Of a stretch of DNA of 63,357 nucleotides, positions 51,952 to 61,402 are shown piece after piece. The notes under the pieces were generated by a model that was not told the DNA's origin, ran no database searches, and saw nothing but the letters and a program-made list of their open reading frames with translations. The number at the start of each line of letters is the position of its first letter. Within the stretch, counting starts at the first letter, position 1. Origin of the DNA: an uncultured Opitutales bacterium. Lineage in GTDB: Bacteria > Verrucomicrobiota > Verrucomicrobiia > Opitutales > Seribacteraceae. The position numbers were made by a program, and so were the translations under genes. Location: the NCBI GenBank assembly GCA_905612515.1, contig CAJQSI010000003.1:1-63357 (forward strand), given 5' to 3'.

Positions 51952-52161
51952 ATGAAAGATACGAATCACGGAATGGTTCTACTAGCCTGTTCAGTGGTGA
52001 TTTTCTCCGGAGCCCTTTGCTTGGGATTGGCTGGCTTGATCGAAGCCATTTCTCCGCATCGTGGTCTAGGTTATGAGGATGCGGTCGTAACTGCTGGATA
52101 TGCCTTGCTCGCCATGGGCGGAATTTCTTTTTTGAAAACCTACTTTCGAAAAAAGGAATGA
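51952..52161 (+). CDS. Small membrane protein, 69 residues
   Basis: Two hydrophobic segments (MVLLACSVVIFSGALCLGLAG and VVTAGYALLAMGGISFL) with a basic C-terminus (KTYFRKKE), so a two-helix inner-membrane protein. It starts five bases after the esterase stop and ends 16 bases before the next start, which supports a real gene. No family recognised. Confidence 0.55.
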   Translation: MKDTNHGMVLLACSVVIFSGALCLGLAGLIEAISPHRGLGYEDAVVTAGYALLAMGGISFLKTYFRKKE

Positions 52162-52177
52162 ATTCGTCCTCAACCTT

Positions 52178-52813
52178 ATGAAAACCATGAAAAATATATT
52201 CACCATCTTAGCCTTTGCTTGCGTTAGCTTCGCTGGCTACAGTGTTCACGCACAAGAATCGGCGGTTTCCGTTCAGGTGACGGTACCCGACGGCGGATGG
52301 AAAATCCGAATCGTTCAAGTTTACCAAACCTCCACTCACCTTCTCGTCGTTTCCGAACTCGAGCGAAGCCAGGGACTGGCCATTCAGGTCATCAGTCAAG
52401 CCAAGGACTCGGTAAAGATTAAGGCCACCAAACTGCCCGTCCGGCATTTCGTTCTGGGAAAAACCTGGAATTGGACGAACAAGGAGCCCTATGCTTTCCT
52501 TTTCGACCCAAAGGAACTTTCCAAGAAGGTGGCTGGAGCAAAACTCGTTTTCCAAGCGAAGCCCAAGGAAAATGCGACGGCCAAGGTCAGCTACATCGTG
52601 GTCTACAAGAAAGAGATTTTTACAGACGGGAAAACCAAGCAAGGGGAGACCCTGCAACAACTGGCCATGCGGCATTGCAAAGAACTGGGAGCCTCTTCCC
52701 CTAGCGTGCTCCGAATCATCAACGGCTTTGCCGCCAAATTCCCTTCCGGAAACGTTCCGAAGCTCAAGGCGCTCCCGGAAGTAAAATACATCGAGATGGA
52801 CCAAGGCTTCTGA
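52178..52813 (+). CDS. Secreted stand-alone inhibitor-I9-like (subtilisin propeptide-like) protein
   Basis: 211 residues with a signal peptide ending VHAQ; the start is 52178 or the ATG at 52187. Residues about 25-135 form a beta-rich region of unknown type. Residues about 138-211 have the I9/propeptide pattern: YIVVYKKEIFTDGKTKQGET, RIINGFAAKFPSG, and the last strand PEVKYIEMDQ, which corresponds to 'DPEVEYVEPD' ahead of a subtilisin domain. No protease domain follows and none is encoded nearby, so it should be a free inhibitor or chaperone for a secreted subtilase elsewhere. Confidence 0.7.
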   Translation: MKTMKNIFTILAFACVSFAGYSVHAQESAVSVQVTVPDGGWKIRIVQVYQTSTHLLVVSELERSQGLAIQVISQAKDSVKIKATKLPVRHFVLGKTWNWTNKEPYAFLFDPKELSKKVAGAKLVFQAKPKENATAKVSYIVVYKKEIFTDGKTKQGETLQQLAMRHCKELGASSPSVLRIINGFAAKFPSGNVPKLKALPEVKYIEMDQGF

Positions 52814-52818
52814 ACTTA

Positions 52819-53559
52819 ATGAAAAACAAAATCGATCGAACCCTTTTCGTTTTCCTTGTTTTCACCTTGGGTGAGTCAATTTTCGCCGAGGCGAAACCTC
52901 TACTGGATTTCAATGTGGAAAAGGTCAACTGGGGAACCCAAAGATATAAGTTCACCCTTATCAAGAATGAGGAAAAGATCGAATTGGGATCCGTCACCCT
53001 TCGAAATAAGCTAGCCAAGGATCGAGTCATCTTGACGGATGAGTTTCTTCTTCGCATCGAAGGCAAGCCGATTAGTTTGAACATGACCCAGGTCTGCCTG
53101 AAGGATCAGTATCTTTCACCCGTAAAAATCGAGTGTAAAGGCAAAGGGGACGAAGAGTTTCCAACCTTCAAAGCCACCATCAAAGACGGGCAGGCGAAAA
53201 TTGACCTGCCCCCGACAGGACCACGAGATGGAATGATGGAAATCCCCAAGGGAACCGTTACCTCTGCGGCATTCATGCGTATTGTCACTCAACTCCCTCG
53301 CGTAGAAGGAGCGACCTACCGATATGATTTCGCATTGGAGGCAAGCGAAATGAACCTCAAGAAAGAGTATCTCGTCAAGGTGATCGGCAAGGAAACGATC
53401 ATCTGCGATGGCGTACCTGTGAAATGCTGGAAAATCTCCCAGAATGGCGGCGGCATAGGCGAACAATTGTTTTGGGTGACCGAAAATGGTATCTTGCAAC
53501 GCATATTGATGGATGGACGCAAACAGATTGATCTGCAAACGGGTGAACCGGGCGATTGA
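52819..53559 (+). CDS. Secreted beta-rich protein of unknown function, 246 residues
   Basis: Signal peptide, then strand-rich sequence (YKFTLIKNEEKIELGSVTL, DEFLLRIEGKPISLNMTQV, ATYRYDFALEASEMNL) ending with KCWKISQNGGGIGEQLFWVTENG. This resembles DUF3108-like lipid-binding outer-membrane proteins in its strand spacing, but no conserved motif makes the match firm. It begins five bases after the I9-like gene, so the two are co-transcribed. Confidence 0.6.
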   Translation: MKNKIDRTLFVFLVFTLGESIFAEAKPLLDFNVEKVNWGTQRYKFTLIKNEEKIELGSVTLRNKLAKDRVILTDEFLLRIEGKPISLNMTQVCLKDQYLSPVKIECKGKGDEEFPTFKATIKDGQAKIDLPPTGPRDGMMEIPKGTVTSAAFMRIVTQLPRVEGATYRYDFALEASEMNLKKEYLVKVIGKETIICDGVPVKCWKISQNGGGIGEQLFWVTENGILQRILMDGRKQIDLQTGEPGD

Positions 53560-53656
53560 ACTTCTTGCTCGCCTCTATCATTAACTGCAATCGTACCCAA
53601 GACATTCAAAGCCTCGCATACAAATTTGGAAACAAGAAAGTAAACTCATTATAAAA

Positions 53657-56317
53657 ATGAAATTTAAAAACGTATTTAACGGCGGGTTGATTCTCCTCTC
53701 TATCGGCACAGTAAGCCTCGGGTTGGCCAAGGAGGAGGAACTTGCGCCTCTTACCCAAGCCGGGCTGAAGATCGAGGCCCATTACGCCAAGCAATTGGAC
53801 GATCTGCGGGCTCGTTTAACCAAAGAGATCCCCTTCGATCCCGCTCCGACTACCGAGGAGGCTCGGGACAAGAAATTCGATTTCCCCGAGGTCGAACTCG
53901 GGAAGGGCAAAAAGAGCGGCGAACATTCCCTTGAGGAACTGTTCACCGAGGAGGAAGAACCGGGGAAAACGCCTCCAACGCAGGAAGAGAAAATGTCTTT
54001 CTTTATGACCAGCGATAAGCTCGACGACCTTCTGGTCAAGTTCGTCGTCCTCCTCGACGCCACACCTCGGGGTCTGGCGGAATTTGGTCAGCAAAGCAAA
54101 GCACATTTTGCCTTGACCGAGCGGTTGTTCTCGGACGCCGAATTGATGAATCGAATGCTCATCGCAGACGGAGCCCAATCCAAGCGAGTTCGACACGGTT
54201 ACGGACCCGCCCGCTTCGGAGAGGCCATGGAAATTTACGAAGGAATACTAAAGAAGAGTTCAAAGTCCAAGAGTGGGATCCTCAACAGGCTGGCCTTGGC
54301 CATCGCCCTCGAGCACGCCTTGCCGGTCAAGCAGACGAATCCCTTGGTTCTGGAGGATGCTCCTGCCACGGTCGACCCGCTCAAGCGCTACCTCCACTAC
54401 GAAAAGGCCTTTCTCGATGGCGAACTGGACCCGACCTTCAAGGAATTGAGCGTATGGAGCCTCCGCATGGTCGTGAACGGGGACGAACCGGACGAGACCT
54501 TGGTCTGGGGACGCCGCATGCTGCGCAACTTCAGACCCGACCATATCTACGAATCGAATTTCGGATGGCGCTACGTCGGAGTCGTCAGCTCGAACGTCCA
54601 ATACGGCTCGGGTGACGTGAAGTACGACAGACCCGAATTGCAAAAATACCAGAACATTCTCATGAATGGCGGCATATGCGGAAGGCGGGCCTTTTTCGGC
54701 CGCTTCATCCTTCGCTCCTTCGGGGTTCCCACCACAGCCCGTCCGAGCCGAGGGCACGGCGCCCTCGCCCGATGGACGCCCGGTGGTTGGTGTGTAAACT
54801 TGGGACCGGGTTGGGGTTCGGGCTGGACAGCCACGCGCTACCGGAAAGATCTCGACTTTCTCGCAAGCTCCAAGGCCCGCAAAAACAAGTACGCGTTCCT
54901 CGAAGTCAAGAGAGCGCAATGGATCGGAGACGTTTTCGGAGAGAAAAGAATTCACGGTGATAATGACCAAAGCCTCACCTTCAACAGCCTCGTAACACTC
55001 AAACCCGATTTCTGGAATGGTTTGGCTCTGAACGCCCAAAGCAAGATCATCAAGGATTTGAAGGAAGTAACCTTGGAAGCTCTGGGCGAGGAGCTGGGGG
55101 AATCAAACAAGGCCACCATTGCCCAACAGGTAATCGCCTCCCCGGTCGATCCTAAGGAACATAAGATCGCCCGCGCCGAAAACGGCTCGATCTCAATCCC
55201 CTCAGTCGCCTACTCCAATCCGACGGGCAGCACACGAGAAGTCCTTTCCATGAAGAGCTTCGCGGGCGGCATGCAAATCTTTCTTCCCCGTTTTGCGCCG
55301 GAAGGCCTGACCGTTATGCGTGGAGGGACTTGGAAGGGAGAGGCAGGCGCCTGCGCCTCGGGCAGTCGAATGCTCAGCGGAGGCTACGGCAGGTATGAGA
55401 ACTGGGGACTGCGGGCCGCAATGACGCCGCCGGCCGGGAAGAAACCAGCCAAGGAACTGACGCTCGATTTGGGTGATGGCGTGACCATGGAATTCATTTA
55501 CGTAAAGCCCGGAACCTTCGTTATGGGAGGAGAGAACGAGAAAGGCGGCCGTTTCGAATGCGTGGAGGTACCGAAACACGTTGTGGGTCTCACCCAAGGT
55601 TTTTACTTAGGCAAGTACGAGGTGACCCAAGCTCAGTACCAAGTCGCCATGGGATCGAACCCCCGCCGCTCGACCAAGAACCCGGACTGCCCGGTTGACA
55701 ACGTCTCCGAGCCCGACGCCCTCCAGTTTTGCATCCGGGTCAGTGAGATCGCTGACGTCGACGCAAGGCTTCCCACCGAGGCGGAGTGGGAATATGCCAG
55801 CCGTGCTGGAAAAAGTACCAAATGGTTTTTCGGGGACGATCCTTCCAAGATCGGAGACTATGTATGGTTCAAGGACAACGCGGGAGGAAAGTCCCATCCC
55901 GTGGGAGAGAAAAAACCAAACCCCTGGGGCTTTTACGATACCTATGGAAACGTCTGCGAGCGCATTTCCGACAAGTACCACAAGGATTACTACGCGAAGA
56001 GCCCGAAGACCGACCCGACAGGTCCCAAGCAAGCCATCAAATCCCGCTTCGGGTACAAGGTGACGGCTTCCAAAGCGGGCAAGTATTCCCTCGAAGCCAG
56101 GGTGGTTACGGCCAATTATGACCAGAGGATCAAGGTTTCGGCCAACGAGGGCCAGGAGTTAGCCATGAAAATGCCCTTCACCGAAGGAGTTTGGCAAAGC
56201 TCGCAACCCGTTGAGGTCACTCTGATCAAAGGTGAAAACCTTCTGAATTTCTGGCGCGACGAACCACCCCAAAAAGGCGTGGCGATCAAGGAATTCGTCC
56301 TCACGCCAGTAAAGTAA
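53657..56317 (+). CDS. Mosaic secreted protein: transglutaminase-like, permuted FGE-like and CBM-like
   Basis: 886 residues with a signal peptide. A transglutaminase-like core has Cys341 in NGGICGRRAFFG and His367 in SRGHGALARWTPGGW. Near 553-592 stands MRGGTWKGEAGACASGSRM...WGLRAAM, which equals the C-terminal signature of FGE/SUMF1 domains (RGGSW..RSAxR..GFR). Only after it comes the N-terminal half: VKPGTFVMGG, LGKYEVTQAQYQVAMG, RLPTEAEWEYASRAGKS, NPWGFYDTYGNVCE. The usual RGGSW end is missing behind it and is replaced by a CBM6/35-like segment (about 785-886). The FGE-like part is thus permuted. Only one Cys lies in the signature, so real formylglycine-generating activity is doubtful. Confidence 0.75.
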   Translation: MKFKNVFNGGLILLSIGTVSLGLAKEEELAPLTQAGLKIEAHYAKQLDDLRARLTKEIPFDPAPTTEEARDKKFDFPEVELGKGKKSGEHSLEELFTEEEEPGKTPPTQEEKMSFFMTSDKLDDLLVKFVVLLDATPRGLAEFGQQSKAHFALTERLFSDAELMNRMLIADGAQSKRVRHGYGPARFGEAMEIYEGILKKSSKSKSGILNRLALAIALEHALPVKQTNPLVLEDAPATVDPLKRYLHYEKAFLDGELDPTFKELSVWSLRMVVNGDEPDETLVWGRRMLRNFRPDHIYESNFGWRYVGVVSSNVQYGSGDVKYDRPELQKYQNILMNGGICGRRAFFGRFILRSFGVPTTARPSRGHGALARWTPGGWCVNLGPGWGSGWTATRYRKDLDFLASSKARKNKYAFLEVKRAQWIGDVFGEKRIHGDNDQSLTFNSLVTLKPDFWNGLALNAQSKIIKDLKEVTLEALGEELGESNKATIAQQVIASPVDPKEHKIARAENGSISIPSVAYSNPTGSTREVLSMKSFAGGMQIFLPRFAPEGLTVMRGGTWKGEAGACASGSRMLSGGYGRYENWGLRAAMTPPAGKKPAKELTLDLGDGVTMEFIYVKPGTFVMGGENEKGGRFECVEVPKHVVGLTQGFYLGKYEVTQAQYQVAMGSNPRRSTKNPDCPVDNVSEPDALQFCIRVSEIADVDARLPTEAEWEYASRAGKSTKWFFGDDPSKIGDYVWFKDNAGGKSHPVGEKKPNPWGFYDTYGNVCERISDKYHKDYYAKSPKTDPTGPKQAIKSRFGYKVTASKAGKYSLEARVVTANYDQRIKVSANEGQELAMKMPFTEGVWQSSQPVEVTLIKGENLLNFWRDEPPQKGVAIKEFVLTPVK

Positions 56318-56370
56318 AACGATCATTCGGAAAAATTCAGAATAACTCGATAGCAGGATAAAAATACGAT

Positions 56371-56637
56371 TTGGACCTTTTCTTTTCAATATTCTCGTGG
56401 GGAATTTGCCTCATCATCGGTGGCCCCCTTGCACTGCTCGGCTTCTTCCATCTATTCCTGCCCAAAGCAGCATGGTCGGTCTATCGTGGCTGGGGCAGAC
56501 TCTGGGGCTCCGACCCCGAGAAGATTAATCCGGACTATAATTCAGGAAGCGCAATGCGCATAGTAGGTCTGGCACTGGGAATAGGTGGTATCGTAATCTG
56601 CTTCATTCCCAAAGTCATTGCGTACGTCCCAAGCTAA
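56371..56637 (+). CDS. Small membrane protein, 88 residues
   Basis: Starts with TTG. Two hydrophobic segments (ICLIIGGPLALLGFFHLFLP and IVGLALGIGGIVICFIP) flank a polar middle containing WGRLWGSDPEKINPDYN. The stop is one base before the ATG of the next gene (TAAGATG), so translation is probably coupled. No named family. Confidence 0.55.
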   Translation: MDLFFSIFSWGICLIIGGPLALLGFFHLFLPKAAWSVYRGWGRLWGSDPEKINPDYNSGSAMRIVGLALGIGGIVICFIPKVIAYVPS

Positions 56638-56638
56638 G

Positions 56639-59600
56639 ATGCATTGGATAGGTTACCAATCGACTTTTTGTGTTGTCATAACCCTATTGGTCGCATCTTT
56701 CGGGCAGCTGTTTGGACAGAACACCTCTGCGGACGATAGGATTTTCAGTCCGGAGATAGACCCGGTCGCGCTGCACGAGCAAGCGACGCGCGCGTTGGAT
56801 ACCTATTGCGTTACCTGCCATGGTCCCGAGAAACAAAAGGGCGGCCTGCGATTCGATGCATTGGAGACAATCGACCCGGTGGACCTCCAGGACCTGTACG
56901 CTAACATGCAGGAAGTCGTCCAACTCGGAGAAATGCCTCCTGAGAAAGCCAAGCAACCGAAGGAAACGGAGAAAAAGATTTTATTGCAGTGGTTGGAGAG
57001 TCAACTGACGGGTGAGGCGTCCAAGGCTCTTGCTGAGAAACTCGCCCGGTTCGAGTACGGTAACGTGACTTCTCACAAAGATTTATTTTCGGGTGAGTAC
57101 GCAGACTTGCCGGGGTACACACCGGATCGCAGATGGTTGATCAGTGAGTTTATATTCAATGAGAAAATCAATCGCTTGCTCAATTACCGCCCCACCCGGA
57201 AAATCTATGGGGCAACGTACAAGATTCAGGGAGACAGCGGAGTCCACTGGAGCCCCAAAACGGAGCATGGAAACAAGTTCCGCAGAACCATTACAAACCC
57301 GTTTTTGTTGCCCGAAAAAGTAGGAGTCCGCTACAGTTCGCGCAAGCGTTTGACGACTGGCCACCTTTTGACGATGGTGGGGAACGCCAAACGGGTTGCG
57401 GGGCATATGTCCTCCGCGTCCATCATGAAGGCGCACTACCCGGCAACATACGCGTTGATGAAGGCCGAACTGGACCAGCGCGACACCCTGCGTTCCCGCC
57501 AGAACTTCCTCAAGACGTATTCCTTCATGTCCCGACTGCTCGAAGAGATCTCTGGCGAAGAACATGAGAAGCTGCTGCCAAAGGTCGTCCGCCAAGACAT
57601 CCCTTATCCCGGGCCACCGAAAGATCAGGCAAACGGCATTCAAAAGCGGCATGAAAACCTCGATTTCCTAGGACGGTTTGATCAGGAGGATATCCGGGCC
57701 ATCCTCCGGGGAATCACGACCTACAAACAAACCGAATACAAGGTCGAGGAAATCACGGCCAAATCGGAATCGGACAACAAAGGCAATGCCGTTTGGGCTC
57801 CTTACAGGGAAGCCAACCTTGCTGAATACAACCACATCATCGAGCAATGTGAAAGGGACTGGTTTCTGGAGGGCGTGACCGACTACCGCATCGGCAACCG
57901 CATCACGACCATGAAGTTGTTCTACGACACATGGGACATGAACAGACTCTACCCCCACGTCGAAAAGGGGAACTTCTCCACACCGAAATACACACCACTC
58001 AATGACCCTGAGATGGCGGCCATCAGCAGCACGATCAAGAAGAACCGCAAGCAGGGCGACCGTCACGTCCGGATCATCGATAATTGCCTGTCTGACTGGC
58101 AGGCTGAATTCAAGGCGGCACGGGAATCCACGAGTGGCGAAGACAGCAGCTTGCTCGCCAAGTTCGTCATCGAGCTGTATGAACAAATCCTCGAACGCGA
58201 ACCAACGGATTCGGAGTTGGATGAAAACATAGGGCAATTCAGGCTGTACCTCTCGAAATTGGATCGGCAGAAAGCCATCGGGAAGTTGATTGAGTCCCTT
58301 GTCCTGAGCACTGAGTTTGCCTATCGAAACGAGTTTGGTCAGCGTGAAGTCGATGAACACGGTCGACGATTGATGTCGCCGCGCAATGCAAGCTATGCCT
58401 TTGCCTATGCATTGACCGACGACGGCCCGGATGAAACGTTGACCAAGGCAGCAAAAGAGGGAAAGCTGGATTCCCGCGATGACTATGAGCGTGAGGTTCG
58501 CCGGCTTCTGGGTATCCGCGACAAATGGAACGTCATCGACGAGAATGTTCAGGCCGCCAACCTCAACCCCAGCGTCACGAACCAACCGATCCGAAAGTTG
58601 CGTTTCTTCCGGGAGTTTTTTGGCTACCCGAAGGCGCAGAACGTCTTCAAAGACGACTCGCGTTTCGGAGCGGGGCGTCACGAGCAAGCGGTCAGTCGGT
58701 TGATCGAAGAGGCGGACATGCTGGTCGAGCATATCCTAAAAAAAGACGAGCAAGTCTTTGAGACGTTGCTGACGTCCGACGAATTCTACGTCTTTCACAA
58801 CGGAGACAACGCTTCGATGAAAGCCGCGTCCGATGCGCTGAAAAGCATTTACGACAAGTTCAAGGACAAAGACTGGCAGGCATGGAAACCGGAAGACGTC
58901 GCCCCGCACGAAGCTTTTTTGAGAACCCACTGGGAGTTTCAACGTGAGAAACAAGGCGATCACCCTAAAATCCTCAGGAAGCTCCAAAAAATGATGGAAG
59001 GACTTGAGCTGCACTTCAGTGAAGGCCAGTCCGGTGCCTTGCCATACATGAAAAACGGCATGGGGTTCTGGCACGGCGGACCGGTGCTCGGGCGGAGCGG
59101 ACAACAGATGCGGGGCGAACAAGTCACAACCTACTGGAATCTCAACTGGAAGACTTGGGACTATCCACCCCACCAACCAGCCACCATCCCCAACCGGAAA
59201 GGGATTTTGACCCATCCCGCCTGGTTGATTGCCCACGCTCAGAACCTGGAGACGGATCCTATTCACCGTGGCAAATGGATCCGTGAGAAGTTGTTGGCCG
59301 GAACAATTCCCGACGTACCGATCACCGTGGATGCCGTGATTCCGCCGGACCCTCACAAGACCCTTCGCCAGAGGATGGAAAACCGCACGGGCGAATCCTA
59401 CTGCTGGCGTTGCCACGAAAAGATGGATCCCCTTGGCTTCCCATTCGAGACCTACGACGACTTCGGCCGTTACCGAACTGCGGAGAACCTGGAACACTCG
59501 GAAAACTTGATTCAAGAAGCCAAGCGTGGTGAGGTAAACGCCTTCGGCGCTTCGCTTTCGGTTTACAAAACTTTGCCGGTCGATCCTCGTGGAGTTCTCA

Positions 59601-59869
59601 AGGGAACGGGTGACCCGAAACTGGACGGCAAGGTCGAAGATGCATTCGACTTGATCGACCGGTTGGCAAGATCGGAAAAGGCACGGCAGTCCATTATTCG
59701 CCATGCCTTCCGCTACTTTTTGGGACGCAATGAAACGCTTTCCGACTCCAAAACCTTGATTGACGCAAACAGAGCCTACCTCGACAATGAAGGTAGCTTC
59801 GACGAAGTGATCGTTTCCCTGTTAACCTCAGACTCATTTATTTACCGCAAACGCAACACCAAGGAATAA
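56639..59869 (+). CDS. Divergent cytochrome-like DUF1592/DUF1588-type protein
   Basis: 1076 residues from the ATG at 56639, which gives a signal peptide (CVVITLLVASFGQLFG). CVTCH heme site (Cys57-His61) in the planctomycete cytochrome c-like domain. The DUF1587-like part is unlike the two relatives in the window. A DUF1595-like helix (FVIELYEQILEREPTDSEL), a DUF1592-like segment (NASYAFAYALTDDGPDETL) and a DUF1588-like region with CWRCH (Cys922-His926) follow, then a DUF1585-like end (LSDSKTLIDANRAYLDN). Two hemes c expected. Its partner DUF1552 gene starts four bases after its stop and is likewise divergent, so the pair has evolved together. Function unknown. Confidence 0.85.
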   Translation: MHWIGYQSTFCVVITLLVASFGQLFGQNTSADDRIFSPEIDPVALHEQATRALDTYCVTCHGPEKQKGGLRFDALETIDPVDLQDLYANMQEVVQLGEMPPEKAKQPKETEKKILLQWLESQLTGEASKALAEKLARFEYGNVTSHKDLFSGEYADLPGYTPDRRWLISEFIFNEKINRLLNYRPTRKIYGATYKIQGDSGVHWSPKTEHGNKFRRTITNPFLLPEKVGVRYSSRKRLTTGHLLTMVGNAKRVAGHMSSASIMKAHYPATYALMKAELDQRDTLRSRQNFLKTYSFMSRLLEEISGEEHEKLLPKVVRQDIPYPGPPKDQANGIQKRHENLDFLGRFDQEDIRAILRGITTYKQTEYKVEEITAKSESDNKGNAVWAPYREANLAEYNHIIEQCERDWFLEGVTDYRIGNRITTMKLFYDTWDMNRLYPHVEKGNFSTPKYTPLNDPEMAAISSTIKKNRKQGDRHVRIIDNCLSDWQAEFKAARESTSGEDSSLLAKFVIELYEQILEREPTDSELDENIGQFRLYLSKLDRQKAIGKLIESLVLSTEFAYRNEFGQREVDEHGRRLMSPRNASYAFAYALTDDGPDETLTKAAKEGKLDSRDDYEREVRRLLGIRDKWNVIDENVQAANLNPSVTNQPIRKLRFFREFFGYPKAQNVFKDDSRFGAGRHEQAVSRLIEEADMLVEHILKKDEQVFETLLTSDEFYVFHNGDNASMKAASDALKSIYDKFKDKDWQAWKPEDVAPHEAFLRTHWEFQREKQGDHPKILRKLQKMMEGLELHFSEGQSGALPYMKNGMGFWHGGPVLGRSGQQMRGEQVTTYWNLNWKTWDYPPHQPATIPNRKGILTHPAWLIAHAQNLETDPIHRGKWIREKLLAGTIPDVPITVDAVIPPDPHKTLRQRMENRTGESYCWRCHEKMDPLGFPFETYDDFGRYRTAENLEHSENLIQEAKRGEVNAFGASLSVYKTLPVDPRGVLKGTGDPKLDGKVEDAFDLIDRLARSEKARQSIIRHAFRYFLGRNETLSDSKTLIDANRAYLDNEGSFDEVIVSLLTSDSFIYRKRNTKE

Positions 59870-59872
59870 AGC

Positions 59873-61270
59873 ATGTTGATCAACCGAAGAGAACTTTTGA
59901 AGAGAACTGCCTTGGGAACGGCCAGCCTCGCCCTCACACCCTCGTTTACCCACCTAAGAGCCGCTTCAGCGAAGCATTCGGTTCGCTTCCCGCACCGGTT
60001 CGTCTTTATTCGGAAGTCCAACGGAAACTTGCCCACCCAATTCGGCCTTCCCTCCTTTTCCGCCGAAGAGTTGAAAAAGCACGAGGAGAAGGAATCCTTA
60101 GAGGTTGATTTGTCGAAGCACGAACTGCCCGACTGGCTAAAAGGGCTCGACGAACATAAAGAGAACATGACCATCCTGCACGGCATCTCGATGTCGGTCA
60201 GCGGAGGCGGGCACTACTCCTACTCCGGTTGCATGGGGGCCTACAAAGCAGGCCGCGACATTCTCAGCAACATCAAACGGGCGACCATTGATTTCGAATT
60301 GGCCAAACTGTTTCCCTCTCCGTTCGGTCACGTCGAGATGTCTCTGGCGGTGCCTCACGGGCGTGACCACAGAACCGGTATTGTTTCCGGCTATTCCGCT
60401 CCGGCGGCCAAGCAGCGCAACTACTGCTACGCCGACCCCATGACGGCCCATCAAGAATTGTTCAAGTCGGTCACCAATACTTCCGAGGCAGAATCCGACC
60501 GCGCCCTCCTCGACTACTTACACGACAAGGAACGTCACCAACTCAAGGGGTTGGACGGTGATGAACGCCTCAAGATCAGCGATCAGGTCGATTCGCTTCA
60601 ATCCATCCGCGACCGCAACGCCAAAGTCGAGTCTCTGGGTGCAATGATCAATCAACACCTACCCGATATCGACCCGATCCATGCAAACAGCGGCGCAAAC
60701 GCAACCCTACCTCAGAAACAGGCTGCATTCACCGACGTGATCATCGGAGCGCTGGCTTCAGGACTCACCAACGTCGTTACCTATACTATTGACGACCTGG
60801 GCACCGATATCACCTCCCTGCCTGAGAATGAGCAGAAAACGAGTATCCACCAGATTGGGCATGGCGGCCAGATTTCTGGGGCTGCGAAAATGAGAGATGC
60901 CATCAAGACCCATCACATGAAGCAAGTCAGGACCTTGGTGACCAAGCTCAAGTCCATTCCCGAGGGAAAGGGTACGTTGTTCGATAACACGACGATCATC
61001 TACATGCCCGAAACGGGTGCTGGCCATCATGGCCCGGATACGGAGGCGCCGATGGTCCTCATGACCGGCAAGAACTCAAAGCTCGATCTTGCCGCTCGCT
61101 ACCTTCGCTTGCCTTTTCACGGTACCGAAGGGCACAAGACGTTGAGCAATTGGTATACGACCTTGCTCAACGCTTACGGCAACCCGATTGAGCATTATGG
61201 TGATCTGGACCTGACCATGCAACGCAATCGTCTCAAGCAGACAGGCGCGATCGACAGATTTTTGGTCTAA
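59873..61270 (+). CDS. Divergent DUF1552 family protein
   Basis: 465 residues. The N-terminus NRRELLKRTALGTASLALTP is a Tat-like signal. The core carries FVFIRKSNGNLPTQFG, a SYSGCMGAYKAG segment, the ATIDFELAKLF stretch and a late IYMPETGAGHHGPDTEAP. It is less similar to the DUF1552 proteins at 12030 and 19878 than those are to one another. It follows the cytochrome-like gene by three bases and closes that two-gene unit. Confidence 0.85.
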   Translation: MLINRRELLKRTALGTASLALTPSFTHLRAASAKHSVRFPHRFVFIRKSNGNLPTQFGLPSFSAEELKKHEEKESLEVDLSKHELPDWLKGLDEHKENMTILHGISMSVSGGGHYSYSGCMGAYKAGRDILSNIKRATIDFELAKLFPSPFGHVEMSLAVPHGRDHRTGIVSGYSAPAAKQRNYCYADPMTAHQELFKSVTNTSEAESDRALLDYLHDKERHQLKGLDGDERLKISDQVDSLQSIRDRNAKVESLGAMINQHLPDIDPIHANSGANATLPQKQAAFTDVIIGALASGLTNVVTYTIDDLGTDITSLPENEQKTSIHQIGHGGQISGAAKMRDAIKTHHMKQVRTLVTKLKSIPEGKGTLFDNTTIIYMPETGAGHHGPDTEAPMVLMTGKNSKLDLAARYLRLPFHGTEGHKTLSNWYTTLLNAYGNPIEHYGDLDLTMQRNRLKQTGAIDRFLV

Positions 61271-61303
61271 GTCTTACGTGCGTCTTCCTTCGCATCCCGG
61301 CAT

Positions 61304-61329
61304 GAAACCTTTCCATCAAAAAAGGTTTC
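61304..61329. repeat. 9-bp inverted repeat after the DUF1552 gene
   Basis: GAAACCTTT and AAAGGTTTC enclose an eight-base loop, 33 bases after the DUF1552 stop. The following bases are CTCTCTTG rather than a T-run, so it is a weak candidate terminator. It overlaps a short frame (61302-61430, 42 residues) that begins with a hydrophobic leader. Confidence 0.35.
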
Positions 61330-61402
61330 CTCTCTTGCTCATGGTGTTCTGCTTTTCTTTCTGCCGGATCAGCAGCAACCCACATAAGAACCCACAGTTT
61401 CA

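Noticed and set aside
53657-56317. The FGE-like protein as the activating enzyme for the sulfatases
   Set aside because: The catalytic two-cysteine pattern of aerobic FGE is not present and the domain is rearranged and carries other modules. A separate maturase must exist elsewhere in the genome.
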